Source: Sulfurimonas sp. (lineage in GTDB: Bacteria > Campylobacterota > Campylobacteria > Campylobacterales > Sulfurimonadaceae). From it: a stretch of 64,000 nucleotides of DNA. The stretch is taken from positions 24,748-88,747 of the forward strand of contig JADGEZ010000003.1 of the NCBI GenBank assembly GCA_016744115.1, in the 5' to 3' direction. Position 1 is the first letter of the stretch; every line of letters begins with the position of its first letter. A program made the position numbers and the translations under genes. Shown one piece after another: positions 1-8,825 of the stretch. The notes under the pieces were generated by a model. The model made no database searches. It saw nothing but the letters and a program-made list of their open reading frames with translations, and was not told the origin of the DNA.

Positions 1-2
1 CA

Positions 3-113
3 GCTTATTATAAAGAGATGTCTTGTAGAGTGGATACTCTAACATATATTAGAGTTGATGGCACTGCCCATATATCTGAAGTTGAGTTGGCTATTACTTC
101 TAAGCTAGGGTAA
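3..113 (+). CDS. C-terminal end of an unidentified gene (5' end outside the window)
   Basis: An open frame runs in from the left edge and stops at a TAA at 111-113. It encodes about 36 residues beginning AYYKEMSCRVDTLTYIRV and ending SKLG. The residue mix looks protein-like, but I recognise no family. The first base of the frame is position 3, so the rest of the gene lies upstream of this window. The frame could also be chance or a decayed gene, since the next 190 bp look like gene debris. Confidence 0.35.
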   Translation, partial: AYYKEMSCRVDTLTYIRVDGTAHISEVELAITSKLG

Positions 114-118
114 AAGTA

Positions 119-290
119 TTGACTAATAGTATTGGTTCTTCTTCCTTAGAAGCCTCTGCTATTAATAGTTTGTTGAGTTATGGTACCTAAAATGGAAATG
201 ATGCAAGATTAGTCTCAAAAACATCAACTTATTTCAACTTCAAACTTTTAATATATAAAAAGACAGACCACCCCGACATCTAATAACTCA
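119..290 (+). other. Gap between the partial gene and the motility gene, with possible gene debris
   Basis: A TTG at 119 opens a frame reading LTNSIGSSSLEASAINSLLS that hits a TAA at 188-190. The same frame then continues open for about 30 more codons to near 285. This is what a small gene broken by one nonsense codon would look like, but neither half is recognisable and a chance frame cannot be excluded. No tRNA, hairpin or promoter was recognised here. Confidence 0.2.
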
Positions 291-311
291 AGCTAAGTTG
301 ATGCAAATATT

Positions 312-488
312 TTAAGCAATTATATTTATATTGCTACCTATGCCTGTTTTTTGTGCGGTTACTTGTTTGGATTGTTCAGTTGCACTCTCTAAAACGCTCA
401 GAGTAGCTTTTTTTTCTACTTCCATTGACTTCTTAAGTGCTTCGACTTGAACTACTGCCATATTTGAACTTGCTGATGATACATCCAT
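312..488 (-). CDS. YjfB-type putative motility protein
   Basis: A 58-residue protein starting MDVSSASSNMAVVQVEALKK and ending in GIGSNINIIA. The short helical core with a Gly-containing tail matches the YjfB family of putative motility proteins (named for a Bacillus gene of the motility regulon). I chose the ATG at 488 rather than the one at 506 because an AAAGGA Shine-Dalgarno lies about 6 nt upstream of it and because family members begin with MD. There is no signal peptide or membrane segment, so it is probably cytoplasmic. The exact function is not known. No flagellar gene is adjacent; flhB lies 6.3 kb away. The family call is from recall of the pattern and is moderately sure. Confidence 0.65.
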   Translation of the reverse strand: MDVSSASSNMAVVQVEALKKSMEVEKKATLSVLESATEQSKQVTAQKTGIGSNINIIA

Positions 489-571
489 GATTAATCCTTT
501 ACACATAGTATATACTAAATTTGATTAGTAAAGTTATTAAACTTTTTTATTAGTTATGATAAAATCATATC

Positions 572-1243
572 ATGAAAAATATAAAAAAAGCCGTATGTGT
601 GATGAGTGGGGGGATGGACTCTACTCTGAGTGCATATATGATGCAAAGTGATGGATACGAGATTATTGCTGTTCACTTTAACTATGGGCAAAGAACGCAA
701 AAAAAAGAGTTAGAATGTTTTGAAAAAATATGTAAATCTTTAAAAGTTCAAGACAAATATATTTTAGACTTAGATTTTTTTAAACAACTAGGAGCATCGG
801 CTTTAATAGATAAAACAATAGAAGTTCCAACTATAGGAGTTCAAGAGGGTGTTCCTAATACTTATGTGCCTTTTAGAAATGGTATATTTTTAAGTATGTC
901 AGCTGCTATTGCTGAAAAAGAAGGAGCAGAGGCTATTGGTATAGGGGTCGTAGAAGAGGATAGCAGCGGTTATCCAGATTGTCGTAAATCTTATATACAA
1001 AGTATGGAAAAAAGTATTAACCTCGGAACTAAAGATGAAACAAATATTAAAATCTATATGCCCTTAGTAAGTTTACAAAAATCTCAAATAGTACAAAAGT
1101 CTCTAGCTTTGAATGTACCACTTCATTTAACATGGAGTTGTTATAAAAATGAGTCCAAAGCTTGTGGAGTTTGTGATAGTTGTAGATTAAGATTAAATGG
1201 TTTTAAGTTAGCTAATAAAGAAGACCCTATAAAATATGAATAG
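572..1243 (+). CDS. queC: 7-cyano-7-deazaguanine synthase QueC
   Basis: QueC turns 7-carboxy-7-deazaguanine into preQ0 using ATP and ammonia, a step in making queuosine for tRNA wobble positions. The 223-residue length is normal. The N-terminus carries the PP-loop SGGMDS at residues 12-17, which binds ATP. Near the C-terminus are the four zinc cysteines C190, C198, C201 and C204 (WSC, KACGVC, DSC). It is cytoplasmic. Its stop overlaps the start of the next gene by 8 bp, so the two are probably co-transcribed. QueC-like proteins also occur in the Qat defence system, but here the protein is full-length, has the zinc site and has no qat partners, so the housekeeping role is preferred. Confidence 0.95.
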   Translation: MKNIKKAVCVMSGGMDSTLSAYMMQSDGYEIIAVHFNYGQRTQKKELECFEKICKSLKVQDKYILDLDFFKQLGASALIDKTIEVPTIGVQEGVPNTYVPFRNGIFLSMSAAIAEKEGAEAIGIGVVEEDSSGYPDCRKSYIQSMEKSINLGTKDETNIKIYMPLVSLQKSQIVQKSLALNVPLHLTWSCYKNESKACGVCDSCRLRLNGFKLANKEDPIKYE

Positions 1244-1892
1244 TTTTTCTTTTAAAGATTTAGAGATAGAGCATATCGTTAAAAAAGGGATGAAAAATAG
1301 TTATATAAGCATCAAAGATGAGGCTAGAGTTATTTTAAAAACGCCTGAAGTTTCTAAGGAATTTGTCTTAAAATTACTAGATGATAAAGAGCTATGGATA
1401 CGAAAAAAACTTCTTTTTATTAAAGAACATACTCCTATTAGAGTTAAAATTGAAGATGAAGTACTTTTATTTGGAGAAATTTATTCTGTTGATGAGCTAG
1501 TAAGTCTTAGACAAAAATTACAAAAAATTAAAATAAATTCACATGACAAGATACACAAGTGCTATAATGATTTTTATAAAGAATCTGCTTTAGAATATAT
1601 CGTCCCAAGGGTTAAATATTTTTCAAAAGTTATGCAACTTGATTATAAAGAGATAAAGTTTAGAAAGATGAAAAGTAGATGGGGTAGTTGCAATTCAAAT
1701 AAAATTTTAACTTTTAATACAGAGCTTATGAAAACAAAAAAAGAACTTATTGATTATGTTGTAGTGCATGAATTAGCTCATTTAAAATATATGAACCATT
1801 CTAAAAAATTTCATGCACTTGTGGAAGAATTTTTGCCTAACTCTCAATACTTTTCTAAAGAGTTAAAAAAAATAAGGCTTGTTAGTTTCTAA
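1236..1892 (+). CDS. YgjP-like (DUF45/M48-related) zinc metallopeptidase-family protein
   Basis: A 218-residue protein of the YgjP/DUF45 family. It has the family signature RKMKSRWGSC at about residue 145 and the zinc motif HELAH at 178-182, followed by MNHSKKFH with a likely third ligand, H188. Proteins of this family look like SprT/M48 gluzincins. The E. coli member YgjP has been linked to nucleotide pyrophosphatase activity, so the true reaction here is uncertain. There is no signal peptide. It overlaps queC by 8 bp, which suggests translational coupling. It converges with rseP, whose stop lies 28 bp downstream, and I see no clear terminator hairpin between them. Confidence 0.85.
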   Translation: MNSFSFKDLEIEHIVKKGMKNSYISIKDEARVILKTPEVSKEFVLKLLDDKELWIRKKLLFIKEHTPIRVKIEDEVLLFGEIYSVDELVSLRQKLQKIKINSHDKIHKCYNDFYKESALEYIVPRVKYFSKVMQLDYKEIKFRKMKSRWGSCNSNKILTFNTELMKTKKELIDYVVVHELAHLKYMNHSKKFHALVEEFLPNSQYFSKELKKIRLVSF

Positions 1893-1919
1893 AAAAAAAT
1901 AAGCTAGCATCAACGATTA

Positions 1920-2972
1920 TCAGCCCATCAATCTCGTAATATCATTAAATAAACCAAGCCCCATAAGTGAGAAAAGTATTACCCATCCTGCGATTGTTAA
2001 ATTTATAAGAACCTTTTCACTAGGCATTTTCTTTGTTATCATCTCATAAAGATTAAACATGATATGTCCACCATCAAGTGCTGGAATTGGGAGAAGATTT
2101 AAAACACCAAGATTTACAGAAATTAGTGCTGCAAAAAACAAAACACTCATCCACCCAACATCTGTAGCATCTGCTGTAATTTTGACAATGGATATAACAC
2201 CACCAAGCTCTTTAGCAGGGACATCACCCATAATGAGTTTTTGTAAACTTGTAAATATCATAGTTGATGCAAAAATAGTTTGCTCACTTGCATAAGAAAA
2301 TGTTTCACTTACACTCAGTTCTAGTGTGTGGAAAACTCCTGCGCTACCTATTCCTATCATCTTTTTTTGGATAATTTCATTAAACATATTTTTAGTTTCA
2401 GTGACTTTTGGAGTAAGTGTTTTATATTCTATAAATCCAGCTCTTTGAATTTCAAGATTTAAACTATCTTGTGATGCTGATATCATTTGAGCCATCTCTT
2501 TCCATGTACTGATAGATACGCCATTAATCGAGCGAACGGTGTCATTTGATTCTAGCCCTGCAATAAAAGCAGGAGAGTCTTTGACAACTTTACCGATAAC
2601 TGGAGACAAAATATTTGGTCCACCAAGAGCGATGATAAAGTAAAGCACAAAGGCTAAAATAAAATTTGCAAAAGGACCTGCTAGAAGTATAAAAATTCTT
2701 TGTAAAGGCGTTTTAGTATTGTAACTATCATCATCAAGACTTACTTGCCCTGGATCAGCGTCACTTTGACCTTTCATCTTTACATAACCGCCAAGTGGGA
2801 TTATCGCTATTCGCCATTCTGTTCCAAACTTCTTAAACGAGGCTATTTTTTTACCAAAACCTATGCTAAAAACTTCCACATACACACCCATCAATCGAGC
2901 AGCCATATAGTGACCTAGTTCATGAAAAAAGATTAAAGCACTAAGTACTAAAAGTGAAACTATCATACCCAT
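1920..2972 (-). CDS. rseP: RIP metalloprotease RseP (site-2 protease)
   Basis: An inner-membrane zinc protease that cuts transmembrane substrates such as anti-sigma factors and leftover signal peptides. At 350 residues it has the short form with one PDZ domain (about residues 110-190). The active-site HELGH is H17, E18 and H21 in the first membrane helix. The second conserved motif, NLLPIPALDGG, carries the third zinc ligand D300 and lies between C-terminal membrane helices. The ATG at 2972 overlaps the pgsA stop codon by one base (TAATG), so the pair is coupled. The PDZ is single where E. coli RseP has two, which is usual for this phylum. Confidence 0.94.
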   Translation of the reverse strand: MGMIVSLLVLSALIFFHELGHYMAARLMGVYVEVFSIGFGKKIASFKKFGTEWRIAIIPLGGYVKMKGQSDADPGQVSLDDDSYNTKTPLQRIFILLAGPFANFILAFVLYFIIALGGPNILSPVIGKVVKDSPAFIAGLESNDTVRSINGVSISTWKEMAQMISASQDSLNLEIQRAGFIEYKTLTPKVTETKNMFNEIIQKKMIGIGSAGVFHTLELSVSETFSYASEQTIFASTMIFTSLQKLIMGDVPAKELGGVISIVKITADATDVGWMSVLFFAALISVNLGVLNLLPIPALDGGHIMFNLYEMITKKMPSEKVLINLTIAGWVILFSLMGLGLFNDITRLMG

Positions 2973-3523
2973 TATTTACCATCCTTTGCAAATGCTTGTT
3001 TAAATCCCCAAAGGTATTCTAAACCAGAATATACAGTAAGTGCAACTGCAAACCAAAGAAGTGCGTCTCCTAGTGACCAGTGCATGAGTAAGAAGCCTAT
3101 AGCTATCATTTGTGCTACTGTTTTTACTTTTCCAGCCCAAGAAGCTTTAACTGAGATACCCTCACTCATAGCAACCGTACGAAGTCCTGTAATAAAAAGC
3201 TCTCGAACAACGATGATATAAACTGCCCAAGCAGATGCCTCGCCTATCATCATAAGACCTAGAAAGGCTGCAAGGGTAAGCATCTTATCTGCGAGGGGGT
3301 CGAGTATCGCCCCTAACATTGTCATCTGATTCCACTCTCTTGCAATGTAGCCATCAAAAAAGTCAGTAGCAGAGGCTAAGACAAAAAGAAGTGATGCAAA
3401 GTAGTAGTTCCATGAGATGTGGAAACCATTATCTGTAAATATTTGTGGATTTAAAATAATCCAAAACATAAAAGGAGCGATAAGTATGCGAATGGATGCA
3501 AGTGCATTAGGTAAATTTAACAT
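2972..3523 (-). CDS. pgsA: CDP-diacylglycerol-glycerol-3-phosphate 3-phosphatidyltransferase
   Basis: PgsA makes phosphatidylglycerol phosphate from CDP-diacylglycerol and glycerol-3-phosphate in the inner membrane. The 183-residue protein has the CDP-alcohol phosphatidyltransferase signature D-x2-D-G-x2-A-R-x8-G-x3-D-x3-D, seen as DFFDGYIAR followed by GAILDPLAD. Several hydrophobic segments flank it, as expected for a polytopic enzyme. It is the first gene of a two-gene minus-strand unit with rseP. The 134 bp upstream, shared with the divergent hydrolase gene, should hold the promoter. Confidence 0.93.
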   Translation of the reverse strand: MLNLPNALASIRILIAPFMFWIILNPQIFTDNGFHISWNYYFASLLFVLASATDFFDGYIAREWNQMTMLGAILDPLADKMLTLAAFLGLMMIGEASAWAVYIIVVRELFITGLRTVAMSEGISVKASWAGKVKTVAQMIAIGFLLMHWSLGDALLWFAVALTVYSGLEYLWGFKQAFAKDGK

Positions 3524-3657
3524 TTGGAATTTTAACTTTTTGGCTCTTAATCTAGGCTTGACTTACAAATATATTTAGATATTGGGTTTAATGTGCAAAA
3601 GTTGAGGATGATTGATTAGACTTAAGTGTTTGTGTCTTTGTTTTGCTAAAGTATTAA

Positions 3658-4944
3658 ATGAAAATTTTACTTACACTCTTATCTCCACTGATTATATATG
3701 CTTCTAGCAATGATTTCTCAGGTCTTTATGAAAATGAAGATACAATGATTTATATTAAAAATGAAAATATTAAAACAAAACAAATTAATAAAACAAACTT
3801 TATAAAGATAAATATAGACAATAAAATCTCAACTTTCAAATATAAACTTAAAAATACTCAGTTGATTTTATACAGGATTGAACCAGATAAGAGTGTATTT
3901 GATATAGAATTTATTTATAAATTGTGTAAAAATATAAATTTTGAATACTCATTTTTATGCAAAAATGCTCAATACTATTTTATTGATGAAAATGAAAAAG
4001 CTTTGAATGATTATCTTTATCGTTATGCAGATAGTTTTACTAAAGTAGATAAAACATTATTTAAAAAAGATCTCTCACTGGAAATACCAGAAAATTTAAA
4101 TAATACCGAAGATACATCTTTTAGCCTTGTTTATAAAAGTACAAATAAAAATGAACCTGATTTTGACACAGCAAAAAAGAGTCTTTGGTTTTTGTCATAT
4201 ACCAATACTAATGTAAATATTTTCATAAATGGTCTTGATTTTCGAGATGGGACACCAAGTAATGAGAGGCGACATATTAAGCATAAAGAAGAATGGAAAG
4301 CATATTATAAATCAAACTTATTCAGAGATAATTTTAATATTGTCTATAGTTGGGACTCTTCATTAGGCATTTCTAAAAATAATACAAAACAATTAGAATC
4401 CTTGATTAAATTTATTTTAAAAAATAATACTAAAAATAGTATAACTCTCATAGCTCATTCTCATGGTGGCAACTTATCTAAAGAAGTATTAGTAAACTTA
4501 TTTGAAGAGAATATCAATTTGAAGAATATAAGTTTAATCACACTAGCAACACCACATAAAGGGGTTGAAAACATTGATGATACTTTAAAATATATTATGC
4601 CAGTAGCTGAGATTATGTATGATATGTTTTCTCTTGATTTTGATAAACATAAGCAAATGATTCAGGCGAGTAAGCGTTTGTATAGTGGTGCTTATAATCA
4701 ACTTGAAGCATATAAAGATAATGCTTACTTACAAAACTTAAATAAAAAATTTATAATCTATGATTTGCATAAAAACACTCTTTTTATAGCAGCAAAGCAT
4801 GATGAAATACTTAAAACAGATAGTAGTTTATGGAAAGATATTTCTAATACAAAAAAAATTATAAATAACAAGCATGGAAACATTGTAGATAAGCCTGATA
4901 TAAAGATATTTGAAATAATTTTTGAGTTTAAAAATAGAAAATAA
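3658..4944 (+). CDS. Secreted alpha/beta-hydrolase (lipase/esterase-like), uncharacterised
   Basis: A 428-residue protein with an N-terminal signal peptide (MKILLTLLSPLIIYASS). The first 170 residues are Lys/Asn-rich with no recognised domain. A hydrolase core begins around 185: NIFINGLDFRDG may form the oxyanion region, AHSHGG at 267-271 is a nucleophile elbow with S268 (the usual first Gly of GxSxG is Ala-His here), and ATPHKG follows. A late NNKHGN could supply the catalytic His. This layout resembles lipases or phospholipase-like esterases, but the substrate cannot be read from sequence. It stands alone between the divergent pgsA and nadA, and is probably periplasmic or exported. Confidence 0.65.
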   Translation: MKILLTLLSPLIIYASSNDFSGLYENEDTMIYIKNENIKTKQINKTNFIKINIDNKISTFKYKLKNTQLILYRIEPDKSVFDIEFIYKLCKNINFEYSFLCKNAQYYFIDENEKALNDYLYRYADSFTKVDKTLFKKDLSLEIPENLNNTEDTSFSLVYKSTNKNEPDFDTAKKSLWFLSYTNTNVNIFINGLDFRDGTPSNERRHIKHKEEWKAYYKSNLFRDNFNIVYSWDSSLGISKNNTKQLESLIKFILKNNTKNSITLIAHSHGGNLSKEVLVNLFEENINLKNISLITLATPHKGVENIDDTLKYIMPVAEIMYDMFSLDFDKHKQMIQASKRLYSGAYNQLEAYKDNAYLQNLNKKFIIYDLHKNTLFIAAKHDEILKTDSSLWKDISNTKKIINNKHGNIVDKPDIKIFEIIFEFKNRK

Positions 4945-4952
4945 TTTTTCGA

Positions 4953-4958
4953 TATAAT
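4953..4958 (+). promoter_or_regulatory. Probable -10 box for nadA
   Basis: A perfect TATAAT preceded by GA lies 33 nt upstream of the nadA TTG start, in an AT-rich 46-bp gap. No good -35 is visible at the right spacing, as is common in Campylobacterota sigma-70 promoters, which rely on an extended -10. It gives nadA-nadC their own transcript separate from the hydrolase gene. Confidence 0.5.
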
Positions 4959-4990
4959 CATGCTCAATATAAATAAATTAGGATACTTTT

Positions 4991-5989
4991 TTGCAATATA
5001 CAAATGAAGAATTAAAAGAAAAAATAATTGATTTAAAAACCAAACTAGATGTAACAGTTGTAGCCCATTTTTACCAAAGAGATGAGGTATTTGATATTGC
5101 TGATATTACAGGTGATTCTCTTGAGTTAGCAACAAGAACCAGAGATGATGATGCAGAGTTTGTATTGTTTTGTGGTGTTGGTTTTATGGGACAAAGTGTC
5201 AAAGTATTAAGTCCGAAAAAAAGAGTAGTGATGCCAAAAATCGCATGTTGTGCTATGGCAAAAATGATTGATGCCATCTATTTTGATGAGTCTATCGCTT
5301 TTATGGAGGAAAATGGAATTTCTAAAGATAATATTCTCCCAATTACATATATCAATTCAAATGCAGATGTTAAGGCAAAGGTAGGCGAAATGGGAGGGCT
5401 TGTTTGCACGAGTTCAAATGCGAAGTTTATTATTTCTGATGCCCTTAAAGTTGGCAAAAAGATTTTGTTTGTTCCAGATAGATGCTTAGGACAAAACATT
5501 GCTAATCAAATGGGACTTAAGTCTATGGTAATTGGGGATGGTGCTAACCCACAAGACAATGACATAATCTGTTATGATGGATTTTGTTCTGTGCATCAGC
5601 TATTTTCTCTTGAAGATATAGGATTTTACAGAAAAAAATTTCCAGGTATTTTGATAGCTGTTCATCCTGAATGTGATCCTAAGATATGCGATGCCTCAGA
5701 CTTTGTAGGCTCAACATCTCAACTTATCAAGTACATAAAAGAGTTGCCTCTTGAGCAAAAAATAGCTGTTGGAACTGAATTTAATATGGTTAATCGTCTT
5801 AGAACTAAAAATACCTATATCTTATCCTCCACAAAACCAGAATGCCCAACGATGAATGAAACAACTTTAGAAGATGTTTATGTCACTTTAAAAGCGATAG
5901 AAGATCTTAAACCGATTAATGAAATTCACATTGATGAAAGTACCCAAAAATGGGCTAAAATTGCACTAGAGAGAATGTTAGCATTATGA
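4991..5989 (+). CDS. nadA: Quinolinate synthase A
   Basis: NadA condenses iminoaspartate with dihydroxyacetone phosphate to quinolinate, the second step of de novo NAD synthesis, using a [4Fe-4S] cluster. The 332-residue length is normal. Family landmarks are VVAHFYQRDEV near the start, the IACCAMAKM stretch, LVCTSSNA, HPECDPKICD and TKPECPTM, which supply the cluster cysteines. The start is a TTG preceded by AGGA (AGGATAC), and no in-frame ATG lies nearby at the right place. nadC follows with a 4-bp ATGA overlap, so the two enzymes are translated from one message. Confidence 0.96.
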   Translation: MQYTNEELKEKIIDLKTKLDVTVVAHFYQRDEVFDIADITGDSLELATRTRDDDAEFVLFCGVGFMGQSVKVLSPKKRVVMPKIACCAMAKMIDAIYFDESIAFMEENGISKDNILPITYINSNADVKAKVGEMGGLVCTSSNAKFIISDALKVGKKILFVPDRCLGQNIANQMGLKSMVIGDGANPQDNDIICYDGFCSVHQLFSLEDIGFYRKKFPGILIAVHPECDPKICDASDFVGSTSQLIKYIKELPLEQKIAVGTEFNMVNRLRTKNTYILSSTKPECPTMNETTLEDVYVTLKAIEDLKPINEIHIDESTQKWAKIALERMLAL

Positions 5990-6801
5990 TAGAAGCATTT
6001 GTAAAAGAGAGTTTAGCTCAAGATGTTGGTCGTGGTGATTTATATGCTTTAGTTGAGCCTAGCATTGATTGTAAGGCAGATATTATTGCAAAGAGTGAAG
6101 GAGTTATGGCAGGAGTTCTCTATGTAAATGCTTTAGCAAAGTTAGAGAATTTTGAAATTATTTGGGGAAAAAAGGATGGCGAATCTTTTGTTCATAGTGA
6201 TATATTAGCAGTTCTAAAAGGTAATTCTCATACTATCTTAAAAGTTGAAAGAACAGTTTTAAATATTTTGCTTCATGCAAGTTCAATCGCTTTTTTAACA
6301 AAACAATACGCTCAAATCATAGAACCTTATGGAGTCAAGCTTTTAGACACAAGAAAAACAAGACCACTTTTAAGAGTTTTTGAAAAATACGCTACAAGGT
6401 GTGGAGGTTGCATAAACCATAGAATGGGGCTTGATGATTGTTTAATGATAAAAGATACCCACTTAAAAACTATAAAAAACTTAAAAGAGTATATTAAAAA
6501 AGCGAGAAAAAAGATACCCTTTACTTCAAAAATAGAAATAGAAGCACAAACATTTGAAATAGCCTGTGAAGCTATGGAAGCAGGATGTGACATAGTAATG
6601 TGTGACAATATGATAGCGAATCAAATCTTTGAAATAGTAAAGTTTAGAGATGCTAACTTTAGCCATATACTTTTAGAAGCGAGTGGAAATATCTCTTTAA
6701 GTACTATAGAGTCCTATGCAAAATGTGGCGTTGATGCAATAAGTAGCGGTTCTTTAATTCATCAAGCAAACTGGATTGATCTTTCTATGAAAATGGATTA
6801 A
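5986..6801 (+). CDS. nadC: Nicotinate-nucleotide pyrophosphorylase (carboxylating)
   Basis: NadC uses PRPP to convert quinolinate to nicotinate mononucleotide, the step after NadA. The 271-residue protein has the expected motifs: LLDTRKTRPLLR for quinolinate binding, an RCGGCINHRMGLDD stretch, the KIEIEAQTFEIA strand, and EASGNISLSTIESYA near the C-terminus forming the phosphate site. It starts at an ATG inside the nadA stop region (ATGA overlap). flhB begins 12 bp after its stop, so the unit may extend into flhB. nadB is not in this window. Confidence 0.96.
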   Translation: MIEAFVKESLAQDVGRGDLYALVEPSIDCKADIIAKSEGVMAGVLYVNALAKLENFEIIWGKKDGESFVHSDILAVLKGNSHTILKVERTVLNILLHASSIAFLTKQYAQIIEPYGVKLLDTRKTRPLLRVFEKYATRCGGCINHRMGLDDCLMIKDTHLKTIKNLKEYIKKARKKIPFTSKIEIEAQTFEIACEAMEAGCDIVMCDNMIANQIFEIVKFRDANFSHILLEASGNISLSTIESYAKCGVDAISSGSLIHQANWIDLSMKMD

Positions 6802-6812
6802 AATCTTAAATT

Positions 6813-7862
6813 ATGGCTGATGATGCTGAAAAAACGGAAGAACCCACCCCTAAGAAAATAGAAGATGCTCGAAAAGAGGGAAATGTTCCAAAGTCTCAAG
6901 ATGCATCAGGTGTTATCACTCTTTTTGTTGCAATTTTAGCGGTGTTGATGTTGTTTCCTTTTATGGCGAAACAAGTTATTCTACTTTTTAAGTATTATTT
7001 TTCCCTCATTGGAATGCCATTAGATAAGTCGTTTATGATAGATATTGCAATTGTGACCTTTGAGCATTTGATGTTAATTATTTTACCTTTAGCTATTGCC
7101 GTTGCTATTGCTGGTGTAATTGCTGCTTTAGCCCAGTTTGGATTTCTTTTTACACTTGATGCAATTCAACCAAAGTTTAGTAAAATTGATCCCATTAAAG
7201 GAACTAAAAATCTTTTTTCTTTGAAGAAAATAATTGAAGGTGTAAAAATTACATTTAAATCATTTACAACACTCGGTGTTGGATTTATGTTTTTCTTCAT
7301 ATTTATAAAAGAGTTGCCTACAGTTGCTCTATTTTCTTTACCTGATCAGCTTGAGTGGCTAGTCGAAAAAATGATTATAATTGCCTTTGTCATGTTATTT
7401 GTAATATTTATTTTTGCAATTATAGATATTATTATTGTTAGAAAGCAGTACTTTGATGGGCTTAAAATGAGTAAGCAAGAGGTAAAAGATGAGATGAAAA
7501 ATATGGAGGGTGATCCATTAATAAAGTCAAAAATCAAGCAAAAGCAGATGGAGATGTCACGCCAAAGAATGATGTCTTCAGTTCCAGATGCGGATGTAGT
7601 TATCACAAATCCAACACATTATGCAGTTGCTTTAAAATATGATGAAAACAAGGCAGCACCTGTCGTTGTAGCCAAAGGAATGGATGTTCTAGCAGGAAAA
7701 ATTAAAAAAATAGCCCGTGAAAATAATGTACATATAGTACAAAATCCACCTCTAGCTAGAAGTTTGTATCATGATGTAGAAGTAGAAAAACCAATACCAG
7801 AAGCACTTTTTGAAGCAGTAGCTGAAGTTTTAGCTTATGTATATAAAATGAATAAGAAATGA
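6813..7862 (+). CDS. flhB: Flagellar type III export switch protein FlhB
   Basis: FlhB is an inner-membrane part of the flagellar export gate and switches export from rod/hook to filament subunits. The 349 residues start with the usual cytoplasmic EKTEEPTPKKIEDARKEG segment, followed by four hydrophobic helices (about 33-60, 78-110, 145-170, 185-210), and a soluble C-terminal domain. The autocleavage motif NPTH is at 266-269, followed by YAVALKYD. No other flagellar gene is adjacent, which matches the scattered flagellar genes of this phylum. The 12-bp gap from nadC suggests read-through. Confidence 0.96.
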   Translation: MADDAEKTEEPTPKKIEDARKEGNVPKSQDASGVITLFVAILAVLMLFPFMAKQVILLFKYYFSLIGMPLDKSFMIDIAIVTFEHLMLIILPLAIAVAIAGVIAALAQFGFLFTLDAIQPKFSKIDPIKGTKNLFSLKKIIEGVKITFKSFTTLGVGFMFFFIFIKELPTVALFSLPDQLEWLVEKMIIIAFVMLFVIFIFAIIDIIIVRKQYFDGLKMSKQEVKDEMKNMEGDPLIKSKIKQKQMEMSRQRMMSSVPDADVVITNPTHYAVALKYDENKAAPVVVAKGMDVLAGKIKKIARENNVHIVQNPPLARSLYHDVEVEKPIPEALFEAVAEVLAYVYKMNKK

Positions 7863-7870
7863 AATTAGTG

Positions 7871-7876
7871 TATAAT
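7871..7876 (+). promoter_or_regulatory. Possible -10 box directly before the DHH phosphoesterase gene
   Basis: TATAAT preceded by GTG sits only 8 nt before the ATG at 7885. If used, transcription would begin almost at the start codon and give a leaderless or near-leaderless message. No Shine-Dalgarno is visible in the 22-bp gap, which fits that reading. The box may also be chance in AT-rich DNA. Confidence 0.35.
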
Positions 7877-7884
7877 TTCAAATA

Positions 7885-8823
7885 ATGAATAATATAACAA
7901 AAAGAATTGATGCAGCAAAACATATAGTTGTTATTGCCCATATTAACCCTGATGCTGATTCGCTTAGCAGTGCAAGTGCTATGTACACGCATTTATTGAG
8001 ATTACACAAAAAAGTATCCTTTTTCTGCGTGAGTAAAAATATTCATAATAAATTGAGTTTTTTGCCGTGGTTTGAAAAGATTAGAAATACTTTTCCTAGT
8101 TCTGCTGATTTAGCAATTTCACTTGATTGTGCTTCTATTAGTAGAATTGGAATAGAGTTAGAATGTGATTTAATCAATATTGACCATCATGAGACAAATA
8201 CAAATTTTGGTGATTTTAATATTGTAAATTCAGAACTCATTAGTACTACCCATGTTTTGTTTAATTATTTTAAAATTAATAATATACAAATAAATAAAAA
8301 AATGGCAACAGCACTATATGCTGGATTATTAGATGATTCTGATGGATTCTTATCTGATAAAGTGGATGCTAGTATTTTTATTATGTCTAGTGAACTTATA
8401 AACCTAGGAGCAGAATATAAGCTATGCAATAAATTTATAATGAAATACCAGTCTTTAGCGGGTTTAAGATTAAAGGCTATAATGTTAGAAAAAATGGATT
8501 TATGTCTTGAGGCAAGAGTGGCATTGTTTTTAGTTTCTCAAGATGATATGAAAAAAAGTGGTGCAAGAGCAGAGGATTGTGAAAATCCTTTAGAAGAGGC
8601 TTTATTTTTACCTAGAGCTGAAGTATCTCTCTTGATAAAACAAAATGTTGATTTAAGGCTTAAAGTGTCTATACGCTCCAGTGGTGTGTTAAATGCTTCA
8701 AAAATAGCTATTAAATTTGGTGGTGGTGGGCATCATGGTAGAGCAGGGTTTAATCTAAGTTCAAAATATACCTTGCAAAGTGCTTCAGAAGAAATTTTAC
8801 AACTAATAAATAAGGAAATATAG
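7885..8823 (+). CDS. DHH-family phosphoesterase, NrnA-like (oligoribonuclease / pAp phosphatase)
   Basis: A 312-residue DHH-DHHA1 protein. The N-terminal DHH domain shows HINPDADSLSSA (metal-binding D23 and D25), ISLDCAS and IDHHETN with the DHH signature. The C-terminal DHHA1 domain ends with GGGGHHGRAGF, which binds the substrate phosphate. NrnA-type enzymes degrade short RNA oligomers and may dephosphorylate pAp from sulfate assimilation; which activity dominates cannot be told from sequence. It is cytoplasmic. The M23 peptidase gene begins 2 bp after its stop. No orn gene is visible in the window. Confidence 0.85.
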   Translation: MNNITKRIDAAKHIVVIAHINPDADSLSSASAMYTHLLRLHKKVSFFCVSKNIHNKLSFLPWFEKIRNTFPSSADLAISLDCASISRIGIELECDLINIDHHETNTNFGDFNIVNSELISTTHVLFNYFKINNIQINKKMATALYAGLLDDSDGFLSDKVDASIFIMSSELINLGAEYKLCNKFIMKYQSLAGLRLKAIMLEKMDLCLEARVALFLVSQDDMKKSGARAEDCENPLEEALFLPRAEVSLLIKQNVDLRLKVSIRSSGVLNASKIAIKFGGGGHHGRAGFNLSSKYTLQSASEEILQLINKEI

Positions 8824-8825
8824 AT

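Noticed and set aside
572..1243. QueC as part of a Qat-type defence system
   Set aside because: Full-length with zinc cysteines and no qatA, qatB or qatD neighbours; ordinary queuosine synthesis explains it.
7756..7992. Minus-strand frame across the flhB/DHH junction
   Set aside because: It is antisense to two solid genes and has no family features.
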